A stretch of 64,000 nucleotides of DNA, from NCBI RefSeq assembly GCF_001613545.1, contig NZ_BDCO01000002.1, positions 3,100,001 to 3,164,000 on the forward strand. The letters run 5' to 3'. The DNA is from Terrimicrobium sacchariphilum (GTDB taxonomy: Bacteria; Verrucomicrobiota; Verrucomicrobiia; Chthoniobacterales; Terrimicrobiaceae). Position numbers and translations under genes: made by a program. Positions 10,416-18,433 of the stretch are shown in pieces (position 1 is the first letter of the stretch; every line of letters begins with the position of its first letter). The notes below the pieces were generated by a model. The model did not search any database. It was not told the origin of the DNA and saw only the letters and a program-made list of their open reading frames with translations.

Positions 10416-10733
10416 ATGAAGACCCGGTATCGCCTGATTCCGTCGCTACGCCCTCTCCTTCCGCGCCTTGCTCTCGTTTGCCTTCCGGCCCTGGCACTCG
10501 CAGCCTGCTCGTCGAGCACCGATACCGCCGAAGCCGATACCCAGGCAGCGGCACCCAGCGGCACCATCGCCCGCAAGGCGCTCCTCCACAACGCCCCGCC
10601 GCCGATCAAGCTCCTCAACGCCGTCGGCACCGTGGGCGAGAAGGTCGAGAAGAAATTCGAAAAGAAGTCCGATACGACCACAACGACCGCCAGTACCTCG
10701 GACACGACGACCCCGCCGCAGGCCAGCCAGTAG
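10416..10733 (+). CDS. Small lipoprotein, unknown function
   Basis: A 105-residue protein with a lipoprotein signal: basic N-terminus (MKTRYR), hydrophobic core, lipobox ALAAC with the cysteine near residue 29. The mature part is short and low-complexity, with a lysine/glutamate-rich helix (EKVEKKFEKKSD) and a threonine/serine-rich tail (TTTTTASTSDTTT). It is probably an outer-membrane-anchored structural or spacer peptide. No family is recognised. Confidence 0.65.
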   Translation: MKTRYRLIPSLRPLLPRLALVCLPALALAACSSSTDTAEADTQAAAPSGTIARKALLHNAPPPIKLLNAVGTVGEKVEKKFEKKSDTTTTTASTSDTTTPPQASQ

Positions 10734-10919
10734 CAGCGCGGGCTGCCCGCCTGCTCCCAACCGCAGAAAAGATCCGCCCGGTCAAATCGGCTCGCGTCAG
10801 ATTCCGCGTATTGCCTCCGCCATGCACCGACGATACGGCGCGCATGGTACGTTCTAGATTAGAGACCGCCGTGCAGGGCTGCTGGAACGGGACTTATTCA
10901 GGGTCCGAAACCAGAGCCG

Positions 10920-11594
10920 CTAGGCTAGATCGAAGAGTCGCTCGATTTTCGCGATTCCCGCTGCCGAGGCTTTGTCCTCCGGATTGATCTCCACCGCGTG
11001 TTTGAGCGCCTGATAGGACTTCAGCCACTCTTCGCAGTTGTCATAAGCCACGCCAAGCGCGCGATAGGCCGGTCCATATTTGGGATCGAGCTTCACGGCG
11101 GCTTCAAGATGGCACGCGGCCTCCGCAGGTCGGTCCAGTTTGATCAACATCTCCCCGGCACCACGCAGCGCAATCGCGTTGAGCGGATTCCATTTTACCG
11201 CTTCCAGATAGTCATCCAGGGCCTTTTGGAACTCCCCCATCTCCCAGTACGCCAACCCGCGATTCCCATACGCGATATCGCTCGGCTCCAATTTCAGGAT
11301 TTCCCCGTACACCTCTGCTGCACCGAAGAAATCACCCACATCATGCAGCGCATCACCACACAGATACCGAAGCAACATCTTTGCCTTCGGCGGTAATGGC
11401 TGCTCCCTCCGGTTTACCGCATCAATAACCCGGATGCTTTCGGCCGACTTTCCCTGCTCGTGCAAATAAACCGCAGCACGAACAACACATCGCTCATCCG
11501 ATTTCCAAAAATCGTCACGATCCAGCAAGGCATCGATCAGGGCCGGGCCGGACACAACCCGATCAAGCTCCGCCTGAATTTCCTCCCATGTCAT
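10920..11594 (-). CDS. Tetratricopeptide-repeat protein
   Basis: A cytosolic helical-repeat protein of about 224 residues. At least four TPR units are visible in the C-terminal two-thirds: AYGNRGLAYWEMGEFQKALDDY, NAIALRGAGEMLIKLDRPAEAA, YGPAYRALGVAYDNCEEWLKS and neighbours, with the W/L/G/Y/A/A/P pattern. No catalytic domain or signal peptide, so a protein-protein interaction role is inferred. The ATG at 11594 is chosen over the GTG at 11606. It begins the accessory stretch. Confidence 0.75.
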   Translation of the reverse strand: MTWEEIQAELDRVVSGPALIDALLDRDDFWKSDERCVVRAAVYLHEQGKSAESIRVIDAVNRREQPLPPKAKMLLRYLCGDALHDVGDFFGAAEVYGEILKLEPSDIAYGNRGLAYWEMGEFQKALDDYLEAVKWNPLNAIALRGAGEMLIKLDRPAEAACHLEAAVKLDPKYGPAYRALGVAYDNCEEWLKSYQALKHAVEINPEDKASAAGIAKIERLFDLA

Positions 11595-11623
11595 CGTACC
11601 GTTCACGACGGGTATCCCGGTTC

Positions 11624-11914
11624 TCAGGACCGGGGCATTTCGCAGAGTTCGACCGATCCGCCATGTATCACCACGGGGTGGCGTTGCAGCAGATCGAGGA
11701 TTTCCTGTCTGTCCTCGGCGTCAAACCGCATGTAGCCCCCGATATGGTCAGAGGGCTTTGCCGTCTCGGCGTTGCCGATCGTGATTCTCTCCCCGATGGC
11801 ACTCCCGCCTTTGAACAAGCCACTCTGCCGGGCCGCATCGAGAAACTCGCCCCACTCCGCCAAGGTCGGATCGCTTTCCGTGTTGTCCTGAATGAAGAGG
11901 ATGTACTGGGTCAT
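11624..11914 (-). CDS. YCII-family protein
   Basis: A 96-residue ferredoxin-like alpha/beta protein. MTQYILFIQDN, the central GLFKGGSAIGE segment and IHGGSVELCEMP match YCII/YciI-related proteins of the DGPF type, whose members are small cytosolic proteins of mostly unknown activity. The ATG at 11914 is preferred; the longer frame to 11971 adds an unrelated basic leader. The gene lies 29 bp upstream of the TPR gene on the same strand. Confidence 0.75.
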   Translation of the reverse strand: MTQYILFIQDNTESDPTLAEWGEFLDAARQSGLFKGGSAIGERITIGNAETAKPSDHIGGYMRFDAEDRQEILDLLQRHPVVIHGGSVELCEMPRS

Positions 11915-12065
11915 GGTGCTCGGGGATTTCGGAATTTTCCTTTGAGCCGAGCTTCTATCCCGCCTCCCCACTCGTCTAGACGCTTTTTGCGCTTCTCAAG
12001 AATGGCGAATCTCGTCCGTGCAAGATCATACACACCGACCCCTATTTTCTCGGGAAACCGGATGG

Positions 12066-12413
12066 TCATTTTTGATATTCGACGCCTGACCCCCACTTCA
12101 CGTTTTCCCCGCTTTCCAGTAAGATAGAATTTCGAAGACTGCATAAAAGTGAAACTAGATTTCTTGTTCGCTTTTTGATTCCAAATTTTCTTCCGAGGCC
12201 CATGTATTCGGCTTCGATCTGGATTAAGTAATCCTGAATTTTTTCCGGCTCCGCTTGTTCCAGAAGCATCGTAAATACCCGAGGGAGGTACGATTGATAC
12301 TCATCTTTAGGCCAATCTCGACGGCTGATTCCGATCGGATCCCAAATGTAAAAGAGAACTTCGTCGACTCGGCGGTAAAGCTGCATTTGATCGTCAGGAA
12401 GGCGTTGTCCCAT
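12066..12413 (-). CDS. Hypothetical protein with a DEVL-Y-WDPIGIS motif
   Basis: A 115-residue cytosolic protein with an N-terminal helix and the signature RRVDEVLFYIWDPIGIS, then a helical region ending at MGLGRKFG. This motif recurs in small hypothetical proteins, some near polymorphic-toxin loci; the function is unproven. The ATG at 12413 has a GGAG site 9 bases upstream and is preferred over the one at 12497. The last residues (KWGSGVEYQK and stop) are encoded by a copy of the interspersed repeat, so the natural C-terminus has probably been replaced. Confidence 0.6.
   Translation of the reverse strand: MGQRLPDDQMQLYRRVDEVLFYIWDPIGISRRDWPKDEYQSYLPRVFTMLLEQAEPEKIQDYLIQIEAEYMGLGRKFGIKKRTRNLVSLLCSLRNSILLESGENVKWGSGVEYQK
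12069..12108 (+). repeat. Interspersed REP-like repeat, copy 1
   Basis: Contains TTTTGATATTCGACGCCTGA followed by CCCCACTTCACGTT. It matches copy 2 at 12999-13036 with a few mismatches and shares the TGACCCC core with the AATGGCTGACC copies further right. It overlaps the 3' end of the 12066-12413 gene. Confidence 0.65.
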
Positions 12414-12700
12414 ATTTCTTATCTCCGGATCTAAATTGGATTGCCTATTGCCGCCCGCTTTCGCCGAGGAAATCAAGGCGGAAAGCAGATGCCGCATGAA
12501 TACTCATTCAGGCCGCGGGCTTCCAGAGGGTTTAAAGAACCATGCAATTCGCCTGGCCGGAAAAGGTGAACTCTTACGTATCGCCCCCACCTTCAGCTCG
12601 ATCCAGCAACTTTCATTCTTCAACGCACAGACGAGACAGCCGCGTTGAGGAAACCCCTTGTTCCCACACCATTGGGGCACAATGTACACTTCAGAGGTAC

Positions 12701-12964
12701 ATGAGCGCAGAATCTTTTAAACGGGGTCTGGCGGCAGCCGCGAAGGTTTTCACGAGCCAATCGCGAGAGTACAAGGTCGGCGATGAGGTGCTCGCTTGTA
12801 CCTTCTGCCGGGGGAAGTCCTTCGAGCATCGCAGAGTGCTCCTAAACACCGCGGCAGCGACACTCGTGAACCTGGATTGGGCGAACGCACAAGCCTCCGC
12901 TATGGTATGCGATCAATGCTCCCACATCATGTGGTTCTTCAAGGAACCCACTCGAGTCCTGTGA
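12701..12964 (+). CDS. Small zinc-ribbon protein
   Basis: An 87-residue protein. Two CxxC pairs (C33/C36 and C70/C73: ACTFCRG and VCDQCSH) frame a strand-rich core (RRVLLNTAAATLVNLDWANAQA), the layout of small nucleic-acid-binding zinc ribbons such as PF09855. The ATG at 12701 is preferred; the frame extends upstream to 12542 through sequence with no conserved look. It is probably a cytosolic nucleic-acid or protein-binding factor, standing alone between repeat copies. Confidence 0.6.
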   Translation: MSAESFKRGLAAAAKVFTSQSREYKVGDEVLACTFCRGKSFEHRRVLLNTAAATLVNLDWANAQASAMVCDQCSHIMWFFKEPTRVL

Positions 12965-12998
12965 GATAGAAACGGAAAACGCCCAGATCCGAGTCCCC

Positions 12999-13072
12999 TA
13001 TTTTGATATTTGACTCCCGCCCCAACTTCTCACGTTCAGGCTCTCAAAATATCAATATTAAATGGCTGACCC
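12999..13072 (+). repeat. Interspersed REP-like repeat, copy 2, with palindromic tail
   Basis: Starts TATTTTGATATTTGACTCCC and continues into TCAAAATATCAATATTAAAT and GGCTGACCC. TTGATATTT-GA and TC-AAAATATCAA form an imperfect dyad of about 11 bp arms. The AATGGCTGACC end is the same motif found at 13293, 14428, 14540 and 15784. Confidence 0.7.
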
Positions 13073-13303
13073 GAATGGCATTAAGATAAGGCCGTTTTGA
13101 GAGTGTTGCGCGTGATTGGAGAGCGTTGCAGGTATTGAACCGGCTTGCTCCCGACCGATTCCCTCGTTCCCAAACAATCTACGGGATAATCGAGGGCCTG
13201 ACCGATGGGCACGAAACCTGTTTTCAGGAGCTTTTCGAGCAGTTTTCGGGTTGATTTCTCCCTCGAAAAGACGCCTTATCTTAATGCCATTCATGGCTGA
13301 CCC
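13062..13303. mobile_element. MITE-like inverted-repeat element with 11-bp target duplication
   Basis: A perfect 20-bp inverted repeat (13073-13092 and 13273-13292; core GGCATTAAGATAAGG) bounds 220 bp. The word ATGGCTGACCC lies immediately outside each arm, at 13062-13072 and 13293-13303, in direct orientation. This is the pattern left by insertion of a non-autonomous element into the repeat motif with duplication of the target. No transposase is encoded; the overlapping short frames on both strands look spurious. Confidence 0.7.
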
Positions 13304-13340
13304 CATTTCCTCGCTCGTGCATGATTATGCACACTGAACC

Positions 13341-14246
13341 CTACTTTCCGGTTGAATCAATTACTCTTTTTCTCCTACCGATAGAAGAAGAAATTACCCC
13401 CGGAATCAGAACTAAAAGAGAAATCGCCACGCCAATAAGTGCATATGGCCCAATATTGTAAGCAAAAAAGTATAAAGCTGTACCGGTATCAGTTGGACGA
13501 AGAAATCTTACTTGCCCAGCACCATTTTCGTAGGTGAGTCGAATATCATCAGTCCGATCTTCGTAATCAAAGAACCTCAAATCCCTAGTCCAAGCGGTTA
13601 CAAACACCTTATCTCCTGTTCGTATTTCACCGATTTCCAGCGGCTTTTTTCCAACGACAGTTTCTGCCGGATATCCAGATCTCTCAATTATTGCGGCCCC
13701 AAGAGAATTTATCGCCAGCCGTACTTCCTTCGCATTTGCTGTTCCTTCATTTGATATAACAATACTCAAAATTTTTTTTGGACTATCATAGGCAGAAAGA
13801 TCACGCACGAAATGTATTGCTTCGTTCGCTTGCCGAGAAGCGACCCGGGCCGCATCCCTTAAATCCTCAGCACTCGCATGATTTTGACCGACCTTTTTAT
13901 TGACGAAGGCCTCATAAAAGGCTTTCTGCGATAAGCCCGAGAATGGAGAGTCTTGTTCTTCCAATTCTTGAGTCAGCGCTATAGGTACAAGGTACGGTCC
14001 TGATTGAATCTGGGAAAACGGCGGGGGAAGCTTCAAATCCGCAATCTCAACCCGAGCAATAAGCTTATCCTTGGCGGGTCCGTAGGTTTCAAAGCACCAG
14101 GTTATCCCTTGCAAGAGGACGATACCCGCCGAAATCCATCCCACGAATTTGGCAACAATTTTCAGCGGTGATACCGGTTCAACAGCGGAAGTCGGCGACT
14201 CTGCCACCGGAGACGCCGGGGCAACGGAAGAATTCGGCTTGGACAT
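13341..14246 (-). CDS. Two-TM membrane protein of unknown function
   Basis: A 301-residue protein. A Pro/Ser/Val-rich cytosolic N-terminus (1-30) precedes a first TM (about 33-50). An extracytoplasmic region of about 200 residues follows, including a beta-rich CARDB-like stretch (KKILSIVISNEGTANAKEVRLAI). A second TM lies near 262-285 with a short basic tail. Codon and base use are clearly AT-richer than the flanking core genes, suggesting transfer. It is preceded and followed by AATGGCTGACC repeats in opposing orientations. The function is not recognised; proximity to the TIR gene makes a defence or signalling role possible but unproven. Confidence 0.65.
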   Translation of the reverse strand: MSKPNSSVAPASPVAESPTSAVEPVSPLKIVAKFVGWISAGIVLLQGITWCFETYGPAKDKLIARVEIADLKLPPPFSQIQSGPYLVPIALTQELEEQDSPFSGLSQKAFYEAFVNKKVGQNHASAEDLRDAARVASRQANEAIHFVRDLSAYDSPKKILSIVISNEGTANAKEVRLAINSLGAAIIERSGYPAETVVGKKPLEIGEIRTGDKVFVTAWTRDLRFFDYEDRTDDIRLTYENGAGQVRFLRPTDTGTALYFFAYNIGPYALIGVAISLLVLIPGVISSSIGRRKRVIDSTGK

Positions 14247-14571
14247 GCGAGATAAATGAATCCCCCAGATGTATCAGATCAAGAATTATATCCTCTCCTT
14301 GAGGCAGGAATAGCAGCACGGAATAAGGACGTCTCTGCAATTTACATATCTCGAATCATATTGCACATGCGACTTGGAGAAGCGGAGACCAGAATGATGA
14401 GATCACTTCATGAATGAGAGGAATCAGGGTCAGCCATTTAATGTTAATATTAGCTTACGGATACAGACCGCGAAGGGATTGGGACAGCAGATCAAATGAT
14501 AGTGAAAACGGAGAAACCGATCATCAAACTATCAACAATAAATGGCTGACCACCCCCGGTAGCGGAAAAGA
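14247..14571. other. AT-rich intergenic region with repeats
   Basis: No gene is seen. It holds the divergent-arm repeat pair at 14428-14551 and presumably the promoter of the 13341-14246 gene. The base composition is notably AT-rich compared with the rest of the window. Confidence 0.5.
14428..14551. repeat. Inverted pair of AATGGCTGACC repeats (about 124 bp)
   Basis: The left arm GGTCAGCCATTTAATGTT (minus orientation) and right arm TATCAACAATAAATGGCTGACC (plus orientation) are inverted copies with about 20 of 24 matches. They form the junction between the two-TM protein gene and the TIR gene. Confidence 0.65.
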
Positions 14572-15618
14572 TCATATCAAATGTTGATCCCAAAACCGAC
14601 GGTTCGTGAAGGAAAGCTCATGATCGTATTCCGATCGGTAGTAGTCGCAGAATTCATCCGACGCTCGCTTAGTAAAGTCCTTCAGTGCCCGCAACGCCTC
14701 GATAGCCCTGTACACTTTCGGATCTTCATCCTCCGCTTTCACGCCGTCATGGCCCTCCCGCAGATATCCGTCCTCGATTGCTCGTCGAATATCACGATTC
14801 CGACCATCCGTATCGCTGTAGCCAAACTCCGGCCACGGCATTTCCTCATCTCGAAAGTAATAATATAACGCGGCCCTAGCCTCGCCGGGGAGCTCCGCCA
14901 TTAAATCGGTCGCTTTGTCGACAAGGCTCTCAAACTCGTCGCGATCTTCCAAGTCTTCCGCGAGAACTTCCTGAACATCAGCCTTATCCTTCAACTTAAT
15001 GATCTTCTCGACCTGGCGTTCTAGAACCTCAATTCGATCTTCGGACTGCCCCAAGGCGCCCTTCGCTTCTTCGTAATTTCTTTCGAGCGCAGCATACTTC
15101 TTTGGGTCCACTTTGGCCGGTGGGACATAGGTATTTTGATATTCCTCAAACCATTTCAAGAATTCATCCCGGCGCTTTTCCCACATTGCAACTGCTTTCC
15201 GCGTTGCTCCCATCACTTCCACCAATTCTTCGTAAAACTGATTGAGGTCCTCTTTGACATTTAGTCGCAAGATTTGGGTTCCGGTGAGCACCCCTTTGAT
15301 TTCTTCAAACGTCAGTGGCGGCGCTAAGAGCGGGAAAGCACGGTGAGCCATACTCCAAGATGCACCTAATTCGCAGAGGCAAAACTCGCTTGCATAGTAA
15401 TCTGGAGTCAGTAAAAGGATAACAGCCTTAGGCTCTTCGATTTGCGATCGAATAAATTCTACAAAGTTGGCTCCAGCTGGAATCCCCATTCCTTCCAACG
15501 ATGAACAGAATATCTCTCTGTCGGAGATTCCTATTCCAGTCTCGATAAGAACAACCAGCCGATCCGCGAGATCCTTGTTTGCAACGGCATGACTGAGGAA
15601 AAGAGGACGAGATTTCAT
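14572..15618 (-). CDS. TIR-domain protein with coiled coil and C-terminal helical domain
   Basis: A 348-residue cytosolic protein. The N-terminal TIR domain (about 1-135) begins RPLFLSHAVANKDLADRLV and carries the putative catalytic glutamate E83 in CLCELGASW, as in TIR NADases. A charged coiled coil follows (about 175-215), then a helical C-terminal domain rich in acidic residues, unrecognised and possibly the sensor. Bacterial TIR proteins of this build commonly act in anti-phage NAD-depleting systems or signalling; that role is inferred. No Thoeris, CBASS or STING partner is adjacent. AT-rich base use and flanking repeats suggest acquisition. Confidence 0.8.
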   Translation of the reverse strand: MKSRPLFLSHAVANKDLADRLVVLIETGIGISDREIFCSSLEGMGIPAGANFVEFIRSQIEEPKAVILLLTPDYYASEFCLCELGASWSMAHRAFPLLAPPLTFEEIKGVLTGTQILRLNVKEDLNQFYEELVEVMGATRKAVAMWEKRRDEFLKWFEEYQNTYVPPAKVDPKKYAALERNYEEAKGALGQSEDRIEVLERQVEKIIKLKDKADVQEVLAEDLEDRDEFESLVDKATDLMAELPGEARAALYYYFRDEEMPWPEFGYSDTDGRNRDIRRAIEDGYLREGHDGVKAEDEDPKVYRAIEALRALKDFTKRASDEFCDYYRSEYDHELSFTNRRFWDQHLI

Positions 15619-15779
15619 CGTTTCACAGAGGTAACGCCGTGATTATCAACGGCAAGATTAATTGTCTATTATTTCGTTTATGGAACCACACATCTTTACT
15701 CAGAACTTCATCAAAATTTGCCTTGGTTCGCTCGCGAAGTGCTTCAAGTAACTCGCCTTTTCGGAAGAGCGGGCAAAAT

Positions 15780-15805
15780 GGATTAGCCATTTAATACTGA
15801 TATTT
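15780..15805 (-). repeat. AATGGCTGACC-type repeat, distal copy
   Basis: Reads GGATTAGCCATTTAATACTG on the plus strand, so the core is in minus orientation with one change (TAATCC for TGACCC). It lies upstream of the TIR gene and closes the repeat-bearing stretch. Confidence 0.55.
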
Positions 15806-15917
15806 CGAGGATCTGTTTCCGCGCTCTTGCTGTCAAATTCGTACCTGAAGTACACGGCCAACCATCTCTGCCCATTGATCTACCTCTTCATTTCTCTATC
15901 CGATTCCGCGAGCCCCC

Positions 15918-16907
15918 CTACAGCCCGCCGAGGAACTTCTGCAGTTTTTCGGCGACGGCGGAGAAGCTGAGGGTGCGGGCGGCGGTGGATTCTACTTGCG
16001 CTAGGGCGTGGCGGTAGGTGGCTTCGTCGGCCAGGAGGGATGAGGCGATGGCGGAGAGTTGCTCGGGGGTGCGGCCGAGGCCGCTGGTGTCGGGGAAGGC
16101 CATTCGCTCGACGGCTCCGTCGCCGCCGACACAGATGACGCGAGCCAGGAGGGCGTCGCCTGCGACCTGGCCGGGGACGGCGCTGCGGTCGAGCTGGAAG
16201 ACGATGCGGTGGCGGGCCATCTCGCGCAGGTACTCAGGGTACGGAAGCGGACCGGCGAGGATGCGAAGCGACGGGCTGATGGACTGGAGGAGACGCTCGC
16301 CGCGGCGGCCGTCGGTATTGACTACTGTGACGCGCTGGGAGAGGCGGCCGGCGGTGGCGACGGCGAGGAGGTGGTTGCGGGACGGGATGTCAAACTCGCG
16401 GGTGCCGACGAAGATGCCGGAGCGGTCGGAGATGGGGGCGGAGAAATTCCACGCCGGGGCCTCGATGGGGTACGGGGTGGGCAGGAATTCCCCCCGGCGG
16501 CTGCCGGCGGATTCGTAAAGGGCGATGAGCTCGGGGGTGCTGGCGAGATAGCCGTCGGCGGCGCGGCAGATCTCGGCAAACTTTGCGTAGCGCTTCGCGT
16601 CATTGAGGGCGTCGGAGACCTGGTGGAGGCCGGATTCCTTCCACGAGACGAGGGTGCGGACATTGCGCTCGCGGAGGGTATTGACAGCATCCAGCGCGGC
16701 GTCGAGGCCATTGCGGCGCAGGAGGACGAGGGCGGCAGTGACGGTGGGCGGAATCTCGCGCACGTCGCGGGCAAAGGACCCGCGCACACAGGCGGCGTAG
16801 GCGTGGTAGTTGATCGGCGCGTGGCCGGGGTCATTGGGCGAACCGGCGGCGCTGGGAAAGGTCTGGAAGGCGTCGCGACCACCGGGGTTGAGAACGGCAA
16901 AGGGCAC
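15918..16907 (-). CDS. Glycosyltransferase-like protein (GT-B fold likely)
   Basis: A 329-residue cytosolic protein with two Rossmann-like halves. The C-terminal half has the pattern of nucleotide-sugar binding in family 4-like transferases (PYPEYLREMARHRIVFQLDRSAVPGQVAGDALLARVICVGG), where a residue near the start of the last helix usually contacts the donor. The N-terminal half contains an acceptor-like region (AKFAEICRAADGYLASTPELI). The substrate is unknown. It is the last gene of a likely operon with mazG, 18 bp upstream. Confidence 0.55.
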   Translation of the reverse strand: MPFAVLNPGGRDAFQTFPSAAGSPNDPGHAPINYHAYAACVRGSFARDVREIPPTVTAALVLLRRNGLDAALDAVNTLRERNVRTLVSWKESGLHQVSDALNDAKRYAKFAEICRAADGYLASTPELIALYESAGSRRGEFLPTPYPIEAPAWNFSAPISDRSGIFVGTREFDIPSRNHLLAVATAGRLSQRVTVVNTDGRRGERLLQSISPSLRILAGPLPYPEYLREMARHRIVFQLDRSAVPGQVAGDALLARVICVGGDGAVERMAFPDTSGLGRTPEQLSAIASSLLADEATYRHALAQVESTAARTLSFSAVAEKLQKFLGGL

Positions 16908-16925
16908 GTGGAGTGTAAGGTGGGG

Positions 16926-17714
16926 TCAGGCTTGAGTGGAGGCGGCAGCAGCGGCGGCTTTGTGCTGGTCCCAGAGGGCGTTCATTTCGTCGGGCGAGGC
17001 ATCCTCGATGCGGCGTCCCTGGGCGGCGAGGGCGGCCTCGACGGCCTGGAAGCGGGAGACGAACTTGCGGGTGGCGGCGGCGAGGGCGGTCTCGCTGTCG
17101 ACCTTGAGCTTGCGGGAGAGGTTGACGACGGTGAAAAGGAGGTCGCCGAGCTCCTCCTCGACGTGGCGGGTTTCGCCGGAGGCGAGGGCCTGGCGGAGTT
17201 CCGCGATCTCCTCCTCGACTTTGTCAAAGACGGGGTCCGCAGCCTGCCAGTCGAAGCCGACGCGGGCGGCTTTTTTCTGGGCATTCTGCGCGCGCAGGAG
17301 GGCGGGCTGGCCGGAGCCGAGGCCGTCCATGATGGAGGTGCGGTCTTTTTTCTCGGCGCGCTTGATCTGCTCCCACTGGAGGAGCACCTCAGCGCTGTCG
17401 GCGGCGGCCTTGTCGCCAAAGACGTGGGGGTGGCGGCGGATGAGCTTTTCGCAGACCTCGGCGACGACCTCGTCGAAGGAAAAGGCGTCGCGTTCGCCCG
17501 CCATCTGGGCGTGCATGACGACGTGGAGCAGGATGTCGCCGAGCTCCTCACGGAGGTTGGGGTCGTCGGCCTTGTCGATGGCCTCGATGACCTCGTAGCA
17601 CTCCTCGACGAGGGCGGCGCGGAGGCTGGAGTGGGTCTGCTCGCGGTCCCAAGGACAGCCATCGGGGGCGCGGAGACGGGCGACGATGTCGCGAAGGCGG
17701 GAGATGTCGCTCAT
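16926..17714 (-). CDS. mazG: Nucleoside triphosphate pyrophosphohydrolase MazG
   Basis: Hydrolyses (d)NTPs to monophosphates and pyrophosphate, cleaning the nucleotide pool and modulating the stringent response. The 262 residues contain two MazG domains. The first (about 5-110) has CPWDREQTHSSLRAALVEECYEVIEAID and EELGDILLHVVMHAQM; the second (about 150-240) has KVEEEIAELRQAL and EEELGDLLFTVVNLSR. The EExxE and ExxD metal-binding glutamates are present in both. It overlaps the DUF2270 gene by 4 bp (ATGA), so coupling is likely. Confidence 0.93.
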   Translation of the reverse strand: MSDISRLRDIVARLRAPDGCPWDREQTHSSLRAALVEECYEVIEAIDKADDPNLREELGDILLHVVMHAQMAGERDAFSFDEVVAEVCEKLIRRHPHVFGDKAAADSAEVLLQWEQIKRAEKKDRTSIMDGLGSGQPALLRAQNAQKKAARVGFDWQAADPVFDKVEEEIAELRQALASGETRHVEEELGDLLFTVVNLSRKLKVDSETALAAATRKFVSRFQAVEAALAAQGRRIEDASPDEMNALWDQHKAAAAAASTQA

Positions 17715-18433
17715 ATGCGCCAGAGCGAGGCGTTGCCGCCGCTGAATTCGTTGATCTCCTCGGACGAACGCCGGGAGACGTAGACGACGAGGAAGCCGAC
17801 GGTGAGGATGGTGCCGATGTAGACGACGCAGGCGATCCAGGCCGGGAGGGCGTGAACGGCGAGGGCGTTATAGAAATGCTCCACGGAATCGATGGGCGAG
17901 CGGGCGTGGATGAAGACCTTCAGCGTCCAGGCGACGAGGATGATGGCAAAGATGAAGACGTAGTTGCGCTTCAGCCGTCGGGCGACGGCCTCGATGGCGG
18001 TGATCTTGAAGGAGGGCAGGATGAGATCCTCGCAGACGAGGCGACGCCACTCGCCGTCGAGGAGCTGCTGGCTTTGCGAGATCATGGGGACGAGGAAATG
18101 CGACTCGAGCATGCGCACGCGCCCGCGGAAGGCGTCGTAAAACCGATACCGCCGCGCCTCGATCCAGAGGAGCATCCAGACGAAGGCGAGATTGAAGAAA
18201 AAGACGATGTGCGGGACGTTGGGAAACGAGAAGGCGACAGTGATGATGGACGTCGTGCTCGTGATGGCCCAGGTGGTGGTGACGTCGAGGCGCTGCCGCC
18301 AGATCATGATGCGGCCGAGCTCGCCACGATAGAAGTGGATCATGGCGTTGACGTAACAACTGTCCTGCAAACTCGGGACAGGCATCCCGGAGTTGTCGGA
18401 GCGAGGCGGTTGAGGCGGAGGTATATCGGACAT
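17711..18433 (-). CDS. DUF2270 integral membrane protein
   Basis: A 240-residue membrane protein. The family signature is in MIHFYRGELGRIMIWRQRLDVTTTWAI, followed by TM pairs (about 55-90) and two more near the C-terminus (about 160-185 and 205-228). A large cytosolic loop lies between (residues about 95-155). The function of DUF2270 is not known. It starts 1 bp before the stop of the upstream rhomboid-like gene and overlaps mazG, so the three are probably one transcript. Confidence 0.8.
   Translation of the reverse strand: MSDIPPPQPPRSDNSGMPVPSLQDSCYVNAMIHFYRGELGRIMIWRQRLDVTTTWAITSTTSIITVAFSFPNVPHIVFFFNLAFVWMLLWIEARRYRFYDAFRGRVRMLESHFLVPMISQSQQLLDGEWRRLVCEDLILPSFKITAIEAVARRLKRNYVFIFAIILVAWTLKVFIHARSPIDSVEHFYNALAVHALPAWIACVVYIGTILTVGFLVVYVSRRSSEEINEFSGGNASLWRI

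Noticed and set aside
13058-13337. Short proteins on both strands (plus strand with the GIEPA pattern)
   Set aside because: They lie wholly within the inverted-repeat element and are a known type of spurious frame in repeats.
14572-15618. Thoeris anti-phage system
   Set aside because: A TIR gene is present, but no ThsA-like NADase/SLOG gene is adjacent, so the assignment is not supported.
16059-17783. Long plus-strand frame of 574 codons, glycine/alanine/glutamate-rich
   Set aside because: It is the antisense shadow of mazG and the glycosyltransferase-like gene, which have clear protein motifs on the minus strand; it has no recognisable content.
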